Below are positions 43,082 to 52,508 of a stretch of DNA of 64,000 bases, in pieces. The stretch is taken from contig NZ_CP127251.1 of assembly GCF_030285925.1 (NCBI RefSeq), positions 1,054,001 through 1,118,000 on the forward strand. The letters run 5' to 3'. Numbering within the stretch: the first letter of the stretch is position 1; every line of letters starts with the position of its first letter. This DNA comes from Devosia sp. YIM 151766 (GTDB lineage Bacteria > Pseudomonadota > Alphaproteobacteria > Rhizobiales > Devosiaceae). The position numbers and the translations under genes are program-made. The notes beneath the pieces were generated by a model. That model had not been told where the DNA came from. It saw only the letters and a program-made list of their open reading frames with translations, and searched no databases.

Positions 43082-44782
43082 ATGACGGTGGACAACACCA
43101 AGACGACCCGCCGGGGTGGCCATCTGTTGGTCGCCAGCCTGCTGGCCCAAAAGGTGGACCGTGCCTTCTGCGTGCCCGGGGAGAGCTATCTGCCCGTGCT
43201 CGACGCACTCCATGACGTCAGCGACCAGATTGCACTGGTGGTCTGCCGCCACGAAAGCGGTGCGGCCAACATGGCTGAAGCCTATGGCAAGCTTACCGGA
43301 CGGCCCGGCGTGTGTTTCGTGACCCGTGGTCCGGGAGCTACAAATGCCTCGACCGGTATTCACACTGCGTTCCAGGATTCCACGCCGCTCGTTCTGTTTG
43401 TGGGCCAGGTCAACACCAGCATGAAGCACCGCGAAGGCTTCCAGGAAGTGGACTTCGCGGCCATGTTCACACCGCTGGCCAAGTGGGCTGCGGAAATCAC
43501 CGATCCGGCGCGCATCCCCGAATATGTGCATCGCGCCTTCCAGACGGCGATGGCGGGTCGGCCCGGCCCTGTTGTGCTGTCCCTGCCCGAAGACGTGCTG
43601 AGCGACCTTGTTTCGTGTGAAATTGATCCCGGCCTGCCGGCTGCACCAGTCTCCGGAGCGCCGACCGAGGCTCAGCTGGCGCATATCGCCGAACTCGTCG
43701 AGGCCGCCGAACGGCCCTTGTTGATCGTAGGCGGCGGTGATTGGACGGCCGGACTCGGCGAACAGGTTGCCGATTTTGCCGAGCGCTTCGGCGTACCGAT
43801 CCTGGCATCGCTGCGCTGCCAGGACTATGTGTCCAACCATCATCCCAACTATGCCGGCCACCTGACCATTGGCGCCGAGCCCAAGCTGGTCGATCGCGTA
43901 CGCCAGGCCGATCTCCTGATGGTCATGGGTGCGCGCCTGGGCGAGATGACAACCGCCGGCTATACGATCATTGACCCGGCAAAACGGGGCGCGACACTGG
44001 TTCACATCTATCCCGATCCCGAAGAGCTGGGCCGCGTCTACCAGGCAAACCTGGCCATTAATGCAGGGGCACCCGCGACAGCCGCGGGGCTGGCGCGGCT
44101 GTCGCCCAGGGCCGGCAACACGAAACGAGCAGGCTGGGTGGCCGGGGCCCGCGCCGACTATGTCGCTTCGCTTGATGTCGCACCACGCGAGACCAGCGTG
44201 GACCTGGCTCAATTGGTAACCGATCTCTTCGCGGCCGTGCCCGCCGATACCATTGTGTGTTCGGGCGCGGGCAATTACACCGCCTGGGCCCATCGCTTCT
44301 GGCAGTTTTCCAGCTTCCGCACCCAGCTTGCGCCCACATCGGGCGCCATGGGCTATGGGGTGCCAGCGGCCATTGCGGCAAGTCTTGTTCATCCCGACCG
44401 TATGGTGGTGTGCTTTGCCGGGGATGGGTGCTTCCAGATGAGCAGCCAGGAACTGGCGACCGCCGTCCAATATGGCGTCAAGGTTCTGTTCGTCGTGGTC
44501 AACAACAGCATGCTGGGCACCATCCGCATGCATCAGGAGCGCGAGTTCCCCGAGCGCGTCTATGCTACTGATCTGGTAAACCCCGACTTCGTGGCGCTGG
44601 CCCGCTCCTATGGCCTTGTGGCTGAACGGGTCGAGCGTACCGCCGACTTCGGGCCTGCATTGCAGCGGGCATTGGCCGCCAAGGGCAGCGCCCTGATCGA
44701 GGTCGTCACCGAGCAGGATGCAATTTCCCACCGGACGACGATTTCCGCCATGCGGGCGAAGGCCAAGGCAGGCCAGAAATGA
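43082..44782 (+). CDS. Thiamine-diphosphate-dependent enzyme, acetolactate synthase-like
   Basis: The 566-residue product has three domains of the pyruvate decarboxylase/acetolactate synthase family: N-terminal ThDP domain with catalytic Glu at residue 34 (CVPGESYLPVLDAL), a central domain, and the C-terminal ThDP/Mg2+ site CFAGDGCFQMSSQELATA near residue 445 ending VVNNSMLG. It likely decarboxylates a 2-oxo acid or joins two. The neighbour, an HpcH/HpaI aldolase, makes or uses pyruvate, which fits. It overlaps that gene by ATGA. Not near ilvN, so probably not the biosynthetic enzyme. Confidence 0.85.
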   Translation: MTVDNTKTTRRGGHLLVASLLAQKVDRAFCVPGESYLPVLDALHDVSDQIALVVCRHESGAANMAEAYGKLTGRPGVCFVTRGPGATNASTGIHTAFQDSTPLVLFVGQVNTSMKHREGFQEVDFAAMFTPLAKWAAEITDPARIPEYVHRAFQTAMAGRPGPVVLSLPEDVLSDLVSCEIDPGLPAAPVSGAPTEAQLAHIAELVEAAERPLLIVGGGDWTAGLGEQVADFAERFGVPILASLRCQDYVSNHHPNYAGHLTIGAEPKLVDRVRQADLLMVMGARLGEMTTAGYTIIDPAKRGATLVHIYPDPEELGRVYQANLAINAGAPATAAGLARLSPRAGNTKRAGWVAGARADYVASLDVAPRETSVDLAQLVTDLFAAVPADTIVCSGAGNYTAWAHRFWQFSSFRTQLAPTSGAMGYGVPAAIAASLVHPDRMVVCFAGDGCFQMSSQELATAVQYGVKVLFVVVNNSMLGTIRMHQEREFPERVYATDLVNPDFVALARSYGLVAERVERTADFGPALQRALAAKGSALIEVVTEQDAISHRTTISAMRAKAKAGQK

Positions 44783-45558
44783 AGACCAACGCAGTCAAGG
44801 CGCTCTGGGCGCAGGGAAAGCCGGCAATCAATGGCTGGCTCTCCATCGGTAATAGCTTCTCCGCCGAGATCATGGCGGCGCAGGGCTATGACAGCCTGAC
44901 AGTGGACCTGCAGCATGGCGTCGTGGATTATGCCAGCGCCGTGCAGATGTTCCAGGCGATGGGCGCAAGCGGCGTCATGCCGATGGCCCGCATTGCGCAA
45001 CTCTCGCCAGCCGATGTGACCAAACCGCTCGATGCCGGGGCGATGGGCATCATCTGTCCGATGATCAACTCCCGGGCCGACGCCGAGGCCCTGGTGTCCT
45101 ATTCGCGATACGCACCCAATGGCACCCGCAGCTTTGGCCCGACGCGGGCAGTTTTTTCGGCCGGGCCGGGATATGACGGCAATGCCGAAGAAGAATTGAT
45201 CTGCATGGCCATGATTGAGACGGCCGAGGCGATGAATAACCTCGATGCGATCTGCGCAACGCCAGGACTGGATGGGGTCTATGTCGGCCCATCGGACCTT
45301 ACGCTTGCGTTGACGGGCCGTCGCTATCGTGTTGGCTTTGACCGCCAAGAACCCGAGATGCTCGAGGCGATTCAAACAATCCTTGCTGCTGCACATAAGT
45401 ATGGCATCAAGGTCGGCCTGCATACGGGTAGCGCCGACTATGCCAGCCGCGCGATTGATTGGGGTTATGATTTCGTCACGGCGGGCACAGATGTGCGGCT
45501 GCTGTCGGAAGCTGCAGGTCAGACTGTGCGCACTGTCCGGAATGCACGCGGAGAATGA
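44779..45558 (+). CDS. HpcH/HpaI family aldolase, copy 3
   Basis: The product has 259 residues. Landmarks are INGWLSIGNSFSAEIMAAQGYDSLTVDLQHGVVDY, GAMGIICPMI, MIETAEAMNNLDAI with the metal Glu, and DGVYVGPSDLTLAL with the Asp. It is more like the RhmA/4-hydroxy-2-oxovalerate branch than copies 1 and 2 at 2678-4314. It is translationally coupled to the ThDP enzyme. Likely cleaves the last 2-oxo acid of the pathway to pyruvate. Confidence 0.87.
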   Translation: MKTNAVKALWAQGKPAINGWLSIGNSFSAEIMAAQGYDSLTVDLQHGVVDYASAVQMFQAMGASGVMPMARIAQLSPADVTKPLDAGAMGIICPMINSRADAEALVSYSRYAPNGTRSFGPTRAVFSAGPGYDGNAEEELICMAMIETAEAMNNLDAICATPGLDGVYVGPSDLTLALTGRRYRVGFDRQEPEMLEAIQTILAAAHKYGIKVGLHTGSADYASRAIDWGYDFVTAGTDVRLLSEAAGQTVRTVRNARGE

Positions 45559-45639
45559 CCGTGCCAACCAAACGCTTGCGGATGTTGGTCGAACGGTCGG
45601 GATGAGTCGCAAGCTGCATATTTGGTCGGCGAATGTGGA

Positions 45640-46400
45640 AAGATCGATTACGGAGAGCTGCGGGAGGCGATGAAGGCGGTGGCGTCGGCGCGTCGGCTAT
45701 CGACGCATCCACGTAATGCTGCAGCGCCAGGGCATCGCGATGAACCTCAAGAAGCTTAGACGGCTCTACAGCGAGGAGAGGCTTCAGGTCCGCAAACGCG
45801 GCGGCCGCAAGCGGGCTCTGGGCACCCGGCGCCCGATGATCGTGCCCGATCGGCCCAACCAGCGGTGGAGCCTGGATTTCGTCAGCGATGCCTTCACCGA
45901 CGGCCGCCGCTTCCGGGTTTTGACCGTGGTGGACGACCACACGCGGGAGTGCCTGGCTCTGGTCGCCGATACATCGCTGTCGGGCCGACGGGTGGTGCGT
46001 GAGCTCGATGCCATCATTGCCAGGCGCGGTCGGCCGCTCACGGTGGTCAGTGACAACGGCACCGAGTTCACCAGTATGGCGATCCTGCGCTGGTCCCAGG
46101 ACCGGCAGATCGACTGGCACTATATTGCTCCCGGCAGCCGATGCAGAACGGCTTCATCGAGAGCTTCAACGGCAGCTTCCGCGACGAATGCCTCAACGAG
46201 ACGCTGTTCTCCTCAATGCCCGAGGCGCGCGACCGGATCAGCGCATGGCGCGACCGGATCAGCGCATGGAAGGAGGACTACAACAGCCACAGACCGCACT
46301 CCTCGCTGGGCAATCTCACTCCCACCGAGTTTGCAACGCAACTGGCACTGGAAAAACAGGCCGCATAGGACCAAACATCAACCCAAGGACTCTCCTTAAA
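45640..46400 (+). pseudogene. IS3-family OrfB transposase remnant, frameshifted
   Basis: Two frames together give IHVMLQRQGIAMNLKKLRRLY, the Asp in RWSLDFVSDAF, Asp in VVSDNGTEFTS, then after a frame change NGFIESFNGSFRDECLNETLF with the Glu. At about 46136 the sequence reads CCCGGCAGCCGATG where relatives have one more base (GGCAAGCCG), so a single deletion explains the shift. Bases 46228-46269 hold a perfect 21-base tandem duplication (a doubled RDRISAW). OrfA and the OrfB N-terminus are missing. Confidence 0.82.
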
Positions 46401-46429
46401 ACCGGAGGGAACTTGGGGCTCAGGTCACA

Positions 46430-46512
46430 GGCCGAAGTGTCTCGGCAACAATCCGCGCCTTCACCTCATTGGACCACTGCCAATTGCGACGCCGCTTCGC
46501 GCCATTTGTGTA
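46430..46512 (-). pseudogene. IS66-type TnpA fragment
   Basis: The minus strand encodes RRRNWQWSNEVKARIVAETL, the N-terminal segment of an IS66 accessory protein. It is only about 28 codons long and wedged between two IS3 remnants. Confidence 0.6.
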
Positions 46513-46544
46513 CCGCCCCCGGTTCTTGAGGCACCCGATTGCAG

Positions 46545-47421
46545 TTATGCGGCCAGCGGCATTGTGTCCATCTGGTCGCGTCGGAACTGGGCTGGGGAGC
46601 GGTGGCCGTGCCGCTCGATCAGCCAGCATTCATTGTAGGTTCGCCTGAACTCGATCAGGGCGAGGCGGAGCTCCTCGACGGTCCGGAAGGTCCTGACCCA
46701 AAGCAGGTTCTCCTTCAGCGTCCGGATGAACCGCTCGGCGCAGCCGTTGCCCTCGGGGGCGTGAACGAAGGCCGGCGACGAGGTGGCGCCGAGCCAGGCG
46801 ATCTCCTTCTGGAAGTCGCGGGACATGTACTGGCTGCCGTGGTCATGGCGGATGGCAAGGCCCCGGGCAGCGTCCTTCTCGACCCCGCCGAAGTATTCGG
46901 TGACGCCTTGGCGGAGCGGCTCGAGCGCCTCGTGGCGGGTGCCGTGGAGGGCGGCATGGATACCCACGCATGTGGCCGAGCAGTGATCGATGGCGACGAA
47001 TACCGCCACCTGGCCATGCTCGACGGTGAAGGCTGCGGTCATGTCGGTTCCCCACATGGTGTCGAGGGCCTCCGGAATGATCGTGCCGTCATGGTTGCGC
47101 GGGCCGCGGGGGCGGCCGGTGCGGGTCGCGGCCTGCAGGCCGTTCTCGCGCATCAGCCGGCGCACGCGTTCCTTCGAGGTGCGCAGGCCCGCATGGCGCA
47201 GCCGCGCCCAGACCTTGCGGTAGCCCTCGCCGTGAAAGGGGCTGTCGGCGAGCACCCGCCGGATCGCCTCGACGAGGTCGGCGTCGGGCAGCGGCCCCAC
47301 GAGCCCCGGCCGTCGCCGCCCGGCGACCACGGTAGATGCTTGACCGGGCGATGCCCCAGACCCGGCAGACCCGGGCGACACCGTAGCGGCGGCGTGCGAA
47401 GATCGAGATGACGGTGCTCAT
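46545..47421 (-). pseudogene. IS3 OrfB transposase, frameshifted near its N-terminus
   Basis: Starting from ATG at 47421, the frame gives MSTVISIFARRRYGVARVCR and GIARSSIYRG. Near 47325 the homology passes to another frame (RRRPGLVGPLPDADLVEAIRR) that runs to the stop at 46545. The catalytic core is present: Asp in MWGTDMTAAF, Asp in IRHDHGSQYMS, Glu in GNGCAERFIRTLKENL. The change lies after the orfA-orfB ATGA junction, not at it, so it looks like a mutation, not the programmed frameshift of IS3 elements. Confidence 0.8.
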
Positions 47422-47822
47422 CGCTTCGACCTCCGCGTTGCAAAAGGGGCGCCGCCAGCCTCCAGCCGCGCGATCTTCGTGTAGAGCAGTTCGGTGTCCA
47501 TCGTCAGCTCGCCGACCTTGGTTCGCAGCCGATCGATGGTCTCGTCCCGATCGTCCCGCGCCCGCGACTTCAGGCTGGCCGAGCCGGCCTCGAGAAAGGC
47601 ATCGCGCCAGCCGCTCAGATCCGCGGCCGTCACCGCCAACTCGCGCGCCACGATCTCCAGCGGCTCGCCCCGCAGCACCCGCAGAACCGCGTCCCGCTTG
47701 CGACCCGCCGTCATGCGCCGCTCCCGACCCGGAGCCGCGACCGCTCCGATATCTGAGGTCTCCGCGCTCGCGGCTCCTCCCCGATCAACGTCATCCATCT
47801 CAACACCTCCGTTGGCCCTCAA
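47418..47822 (-). CDS. IS3 OrfA
   Basis: The frame spans 134 residues; a downstream start at MTAGRKRDAVLRVLRG is more likely. Helix-turn-helix: LEIVARELAVTAADLSGWRDAFLEAG, then a coiled-coil with RLRTKVGELTMDTELLYTKIARLE for OrfAB dimer formation. It overlaps orfB by ATGA. Confidence 0.82.
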   Translation of the reverse strand: MRANGGVEMDDVDRGGAASAETSDIGAVAAPGRERRMTAGRKRDAVLRVLRGEPLEIVARELAVTAADLSGWRDAFLEAGSASLKSRARDDRDETIDRLRTKVGELTMDTELLYTKIARLEAGGAPFATRRSKR

Positions 47823-47980
47823 TAAGCCGTCTGGGATGTCTCAAGAAACCCTGGGGCGGGGGATTTGTGAGAAGCTCCATTGGAGCGTCCATGGAGAAAC
47901 TCCCGCACCCACATCAACCCGTGCGAAATCTCACGGCTGACAACGGGCCAGAAGATGGGGGCAGAACACCGCTTACCATT

Positions 47981-49315
47981 TCATCGGCTGGGCGCGAGAA
48001 TGCTGTTATCCCCGATAGAGACGTTGGCATAGTCGGCGGCACTTAGGTCGGTGGCGACGACTTCCTGCCATTGGACGCCGACAATTGCGTGTTGGCGATA
48101 GTCGGACACCACATTGCCGCTGATGCGGGAGAGGCCAACGCCCGGAACTACGCTCACTGAAATACCGACGTCGCAATTCCGGACCAGGTTATTGCTTACC
48201 AGCACATTTCTTAGATAAGGTCCCCACCCAACAATAATGCCGGTGCCTGGAACGGCCTCTACAATATTGCCAGTGATTATGGCGTCTGCTTCAGCGGCAA
48301 TACCGTATGGAACAATAAGATCAGGGTTTGTGACAGATCCGGCCGTCAAGTTTCGAATGATATTGCCTTGGCAGATGGATAGTCGCCCGTCACGATCGAA
48401 ATTGGTGAGGGAGATACCTGCAGCGCTCCCCTCGACCAGATTGTCGCTGATGATGGAGCCGGAAAAACCAAACTCGGAAAAAATCGATACTTCGCCGCTC
48501 TTCGCACAGTGATTGCTTATCACGCGTGTGTCATGAGTTTCATTCAGCCGTATAGCGGAAAAGGCGCATTCGGTGATGTAATTATCGCTAATACTGACGC
48601 CATCGGCGCGGAACACATTGACCCCGTTGCCATTCTGCCCGTTGCCGCCACTCGTCCAGTCGATCTCGCTGATCCTGTTGCCGAAAATGCGGGATCCATC
48701 CGGGCCACTCTCGGAACGCCAGATACGAATACCGCCGTTTCCGCAACGCGTTATGGAGTTGCCCTCCACGTCTAGGCCGCGACTGTCCGTAGAAAAGATG
48801 CCGGTATTGGCTATGTCGGACAATTCGCACCGCTCGATGCGGCCTTGTACATTATGCGCTCGGATGCCAGTTCCGGCTGCGTGCAGGAAGCGGCAATCGC
48901 GAATGACCACATTGCTGACGTTGACCATATCGAGCAGCGTGGACTCGGGGCTTGATGGCCCCATCCCTTCGTAAGTCAGGCCCTCGAGAGTGACATGGTC
49001 GCAGTCGACAATTGTAAGAATTGTCTCGCCGGTATCGAGCCGCAGGACGGTCTGGCCCGAGCCGTAGATCGTCAGGGGACCGGCTATGGTCGCGTTACTG
49101 ATCGAATAAGTGCCAGGCCCCAGGAAAAGCGGCTGCTGCAAGCCAATTGCGGCATCAATTGCCATCTGGAATGCGGCCGTTTGATCGTCTGCCGTCTCCC
49201 CTACGCCGAAAGCACTGGCATCGACGAAGCGCTGCGCCGAGGTGTGAATTGGCAGCGCGAAGTTCGCAAGTGTGCCGATACAACCGGACAACAGATTTCG
49301 GCGTGTGACCGTCAC
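47981..49315 (-). CDS. Tat-exported parallel beta-helix protein (TIGR03808-like)
   Basis: The 444-residue product starts with a twin-arginine signal (TVTRRNLLSGCIGTLANFALP). The mature part is a right-handed beta-helix: many repeats of the kind VSNVVIRDCRFLHAAGTGI, GLDVEGNSITRCGNGGI, GVSISDNYITECAFSAI, at ~22-residue spacing. Such proteins may bind or cleave polysaccharide; no catalytic site is evident. It is divergent from the O-antigen ligase-like gene and lies in an envelope gene cluster, which fits an envelope polysaccharide role. Confidence 0.8.
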   Translation of the reverse strand: MTVTRRNLLSGCIGTLANFALPIHTSAQRFVDASAFGVGETADDQTAAFQMAIDAAIGLQQPLFLGPGTYSISNATIAGPLTIYGSGQTVLRLDTGETILTIVDCDHVTLEGLTYEGMGPSSPESTLLDMVNVSNVVIRDCRFLHAAGTGIRAHNVQGRIERCELSDIANTGIFSTDSRGLDVEGNSITRCGNGGIRIWRSESGPDGSRIFGNRISEIDWTSGGNGQNGNGVNVFRADGVSISDNYITECAFSAIRLNETHDTRVISNHCAKSGEVSIFSEFGFSGSIISDNLVEGSAAGISLTNFDRDGRLSICQGNIIRNLTAGSVTNPDLIVPYGIAAEADAIITGNIVEAVPGTGIIVGWGPYLRNVLVSNNLVRNCDVGISVSVVPGVGLSRISGNVVSDYRQHAIVGVQWQEVVATDLSAADYANVSIGDNSILAPSR

Positions 49316-49452
49316 AGATTATTCCTCCTTACCGTGCTGGTACACTGAAACGCCCTAATGCTGCTTCCGGCTTAAAGTGGAACCGGCATGGTTAATGCCT
49401 TCTTTAGGGTGGGTCGCTAACCTTCTAAGATGTTTCTCGCTCCAAGTATGCC
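49316..49452. promoter_or_regulatory. Divergent intergenic region
   Basis: The 137-base gap between the beta-helix gene (minus) and the O-antigen ligase-like gene (plus) must hold both promoters. TTATTCCTCC next to 49320 on the plus strand is the complement of the ribosome binding site AGGAGG-like sequence for the minus gene. I see no clear operator. Confidence 0.4.
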
Positions 49453-50769
49453 ATGATTGATGTGCTTTCCAGGCAGGCTATCGCTAATCCGATCCTAGCC
49501 CGGCAACGCGGCGAGGCCTATATGCATGCCTTGGCGTCAAAAACGCTCATGGTGACTATTTGGCTCTGGATTTTTTCCGGTAGCTTCATTCTCTTTGAGC
49601 CGTCTTTCTACGAAATTCTGCTCCTTCCGGCCCTGTGTATGGCAGTGGCGTCGCGTATGCGCCTCTTCTCCTCCACCGCGCCGTTGCTGCTGCTTCTGCT
49701 GTTTTTTTCAGTGTTTGGAGTAATTGCTGCGTTCCAGGTTCGCTACACGCCCCTGACGGACGCGCTTATTTTTGTTGTTGTCACTATTTACTTAATTTTT
49801 ACCGCCTTCTTTGCTGCGAATTTCATCGCAGAAGCGCCCGAGCAGCGTGTGAGTGTAATCCGCAACGCTTATGTGGCAACCGCCGTAGTGTCCGCAGCTA
49901 TTGGAATATTCGCATATCTCGGCGTACTGCCAAATTCAGAAATGTTTCTGCGCTACGACCGCGCCAAGGCGATGTTCAAGGACCCCAATGTCTATGGCCC
50001 TTTCCTTATTCTTCCTGCGATGCTGGTGCTGCGCGATCTTTTTCTCCAGCGCAAGGGTCAACTGCTCAACGGGGCGATCGTACTCCTGCTGATGATCGGT
50101 GTGTTTGTAAGCTTTTCTCGGGCGGCTTGGGGACATTTTGCAGTCTCCGGCCTACTGGTTTTTGTATTGTGCTTCTGGCTGGAGGCTATAGCGACCGAGA
50201 AGGTCCGCATGATGATTATCGCCCTAGCCGGCGCTTTGATCGTCATGATCTCTTTCGCAGGACTGCTGTCCGTTCCCGAGATCGGCTCGCTGTTTGAACA
50301 GCGCGCCAGCGCCACCCAGACCTACGACACCGGAGAGACTGGCCGCTTTGGCCGGCAAGGATATGCGTTCGACCTTGCTCTGACCCATCCTTGGGGGCTG
50401 GGGCCCACAGAGTTCCCCCATTTGCGTATAATGGAGCAGCCGCACAATACCTATGTTACTGTCCTGCATGCCTATGGATGGGGCGGGGGGCTCTGCTACT
50501 ACCTAATTGTCCTGCTTACGCTCTGGCGCGGTTTACAGGGTTTAGGGAATCCCGCCAGACGTGGCCTGCTCATTCCTGTAATCGCGGTCTATATTCCCTT
50601 GGTTGTCCAGTCAGCGATCATCGACACCGACCACTGGCGTCACTATTTCCTTATCGTCGGCCTGATCTGGGGGATAACTGCAAATACTGCGGTTTCCGTT
50701 ACCCGTGATCCTTCCCGGCTCATCCCGAAATATCCTCCAGGGCGGCGCAAGCAGACCCGAAATTCCTAA
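49453..50769 (+). CDS. O-antigen ligase/polymerase family membrane protein
   Basis: The 438-residue protein has about ten to twelve membrane segments and the Wzy/WaaL pattern: a long periplasmic loop with ALTHPWGLGPTEFP and EQPHNTYVTVLHAYGWGGG, where the His in PHNTY is the conserved motif. It would join or polymerise lipid-linked glycans on the periplasmic face. No dedicated export genes are adjacent. The start ATG at 49453 follows a non-coding gap. Confidence 0.83.
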   Translation: MIDVLSRQAIANPILARQRGEAYMHALASKTLMVTIWLWIFSGSFILFEPSFYEILLLPALCMAVASRMRLFSSTAPLLLLLLFFSVFGVIAAFQVRYTPLTDALIFVVVTIYLIFTAFFAANFIAEAPEQRVSVIRNAYVATAVVSAAIGIFAYLGVLPNSEMFLRYDRAKAMFKDPNVYGPFLILPAMLVLRDLFLQRKGQLLNGAIVLLLMIGVFVSFSRAAWGHFAVSGLLVFVLCFWLEAIATEKVRMMIIALAGALIVMISFAGLLSVPEIGSLFEQRASATQTYDTGETGRFGRQGYAFDLALTHPWGLGPTEFPHLRIMEQPHNTYVTVLHAYGWGGGLCYYLIVLLTLWRGLQGLGNPARRGLLIPVIAVYIPLVVQSAIIDTDHWRHYFLIVGLIWGITANTAVSVTRDPSRLIPKYPPGRRKQTRNS

Positions 50770-51017
50770 GACGGGGCATTCTAAGGCAGGCTGGACAGCC
50801 AAGCCCGACTGCCGAGTTTTCTTGATCGCTGTGACTTAGAAGATGCCGATCATTTAATAACTGTTTTCAATAACAGCTATTAAAATTATTCATGTTATTG
50901 TTGAACTTTGTTTGAACATTTTATTTCAGACGTCATTAACCATGTGAATTTAAGACTTTAAAATTCTCTTGTGCAAGAACGTAGCCAAATCGATAGGAAT
51001 TGGATGGGACCCGTTCA
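50770..51017. promoter_or_regulatory. AT-rich intergenic region before the HAD-UbiA gene
   Basis: A 248-base gap, much richer in A+T than its surroundings (for example TTATTGTTGAACTTTGTTTG). CTGTT-6-AACAG (around 50862-50877) is a small inverted repeat. It probably contains the promoter of the three-gene operon that follows. Confidence 0.5.
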
Positions 51018-52508
51018 ATGAGCACCGACAGTGTTACCGCTATAGCCATTGATAGCCGCATGACGGAGGCGGCGCCTTTGGTGTTGGACGTCGATGGTGC
51101 TTTGCTGCGCACGGATTTGCTGCATGAGTCCGCGATTGCTTATGTTAAGATCAATCCGTTAGGCCTTATATTTCTGGTTTGGTGGCTGATCCAAGGCAAG
51201 GCTGTATTGAAGCGTAAATTGGCCGAGCGCGTACGGCTCGATATCGAGCATCTGCCAATCAATACCGAATTGGAAGCGTATGCGCGCCTCGCACATGACA
51301 ATGGCCGAACCATCTGCCTGGCAACCGCCGCTGATGAATTGCTGGCCATAAAATTAGCCCAGCGCTTCGACTTCATTAGCTTCGTCATTGCAAGCAATGG
51401 CCGCAGAAATCTCAAGGGACTCGCCAAGGCATTCGCCTTGAAGGAGCAGTTTCCCAATGGCTTCGTCTATGCCGGCGACAGTCGGTCCGATCTGCACGTT
51501 TGGACCGCCGCAACCAGCATCGTGCTCGCCGGCGCCAACTCGGCCACTAGCCGCCAAGCGCGAGCGCTTGGTAAGCCGGTGGAAGCTGATTTTCCACGTC
51601 CTCGCCTGGGCTTGCGGGGCTGGGTCAAGGCCCTGCGGCTGCATCAATGGGCCAAGAATGTCCTGGTCTTTATGCCGCTGGTACTAGGCGGTCTCTTTAC
51701 CGATCTGACTGCCTGGACAAATGCGGCATTGGCGTTTCTTGCCCTGGGTATTCTTGCCTCAGCGACCTACTTGGTCAATGATATTTGGGACATCGAGGAT
51801 GACCGTCGGCATTGGACCAAGCGCCATCGTCCGCTGGCCAGCGGACTGATGACGGTCAAGCAGGCTGTTATCGTCACTCCGCTGGCCTTTGTCGTCAGTC
51901 TGGCCCTGGGGGCCATGGTCGGTCCCGCAGTGGTTGCGGTGCTTCTGGCCTATCTAGTACTCACCTTGTGCTACTCCTTCGGCTTCAAGCGCAAGCCAGT
52001 GCTCGATGCCTTCACGCTGGCCTCGCTATTCACCTTGCGGCTGATCCTTGGCATCGCGGCGGTGGGAGTGGTCGCATCGCCCTGGCTGCTGGTATTTTCC
52101 ATGTTCCTGTTCACCTCTTTGTCCTTCGCCAAGCGACAGACGGAAGTACTGCGCCTGATGGAGAAAAAACAGGATACGGGCGACAAGATTTTTGGCCGGG
52201 GCTATTTCGTCGCGGATGCCCCCTTTATCTTGGCCATGGGCGTATCGTGCGGCATGGCGTCGATTCTGATCATGGTGCTCTATCTGACCCAGGATGCCTT
52301 GCTGGTGGATTTCTACGGCAACGCGGACTGGCTATGGGCCATTCCCGCCATATTGTTTCTGTGGCTGTCGCGCATCTGGATGCTGTGCCAACGCGGCGAG
52401 TTGCTTGATGACCCGGTGGTCTTCGCCATGCGCGATCCGAAGAGCCTGATGCTCTGCGCCGGCCTTGGTCTGTTCTTCGCCATGGCATGTCTGGGCGTAC
52501 CCTACTGA
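51018..52508 (+). CDS. HAD-UbiA fusion prenyltransferase (decaprenylphosphoryl-phosphoribose synthase-like)
   Basis: The product has about 496 residues from ATG at 51018. The N-terminal HAD-like phosphatase part has LVLDVDGALLRTD and YAGDSRSDLHVW. From about residue 200 a UbiA-type membrane prenyltransferase follows with LRLHQWAKNVLVF, the first Asp motif VNDIWDIEDD and the second in KPVLDAFTLA. In mycobacteria the UbiA enzyme transfers phosphoribose to decaprenyl phosphate, and the phosphatase then removes phosphate. The fusion would do both steps. It is coupled to GtrA by TGATG. Confidence 0.83.
   Translation: MSTDSVTAIAIDSRMTEAAPLVLDVDGALLRTDLLHESAIAYVKINPLGLIFLVWWLIQGKAVLKRKLAERVRLDIEHLPINTELEAYARLAHDNGRTICLATAADELLAIKLAQRFDFISFVIASNGRRNLKGLAKAFALKEQFPNGFVYAGDSRSDLHVWTAATSIVLAGANSATSRQARALGKPVEADFPRPRLGLRGWVKALRLHQWAKNVLVFMPLVLGGLFTDLTAWTNAALAFLALGILASATYLVNDIWDIEDDRRHWTKRHRPLASGLMTVKQAVIVTPLAFVVSLALGAMVGPAVVAVLLAYLVLTLCYSFGFKRKPVLDAFTLASLFTLRLILGIAAVGVVASPWLLVFSMFLFTSLSFAKRQTEVLRLMEKKQDTGDKIFGRGYFVADAPFILAMGVSCGMASILIMVLYLTQDALLVDFYGNADWLWAIPAILFLWLSRIWMLCQRGELLDDPVVFAMRDPKSLMLCAGLGLFFAMACLGVPY

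Larger units (their letters stand above)
46513..47860 (-). mobile_element. IS3-family insertion sequence with visible terminal inverted repeats
   Basis: The left end CCGCCCCCGGTTCTTGAGGC (46513 on) matches, in inverse orientation, the right end at 47833-47860 (complement reads CCCGCCCCAGGGTTTCTTGA), with a few differences. Between them are orfA (47418-47822) and orfB (46545-47421) on the minus strand. The length is about 1.35 kb, usual for IS3. OrfB carries an apparent frameshift, so the copy may be inactive. Confidence 0.75.

Noticed and set aside
42938..44731. A ~600-codon open frame antisense to the ThDP enzyme gene
   Set aside because: No recognisable domain and the sense gene has all catalytic motifs.
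43082..44782. Biosynthetic acetolactate synthase large subunit (ilvB)
   Set aside because: No small subunit is adjacent, and the coupling to an HpcH/HpaI aldolase and a GntR regulator points to catabolism.
46545..47421. Programmed ribosomal frameshift in the IS3 element
   Set aside because: The frame change lies about 95 bases into orfB, not in the orfA-orfB overlap, and no slippery run with a stem was evident there.
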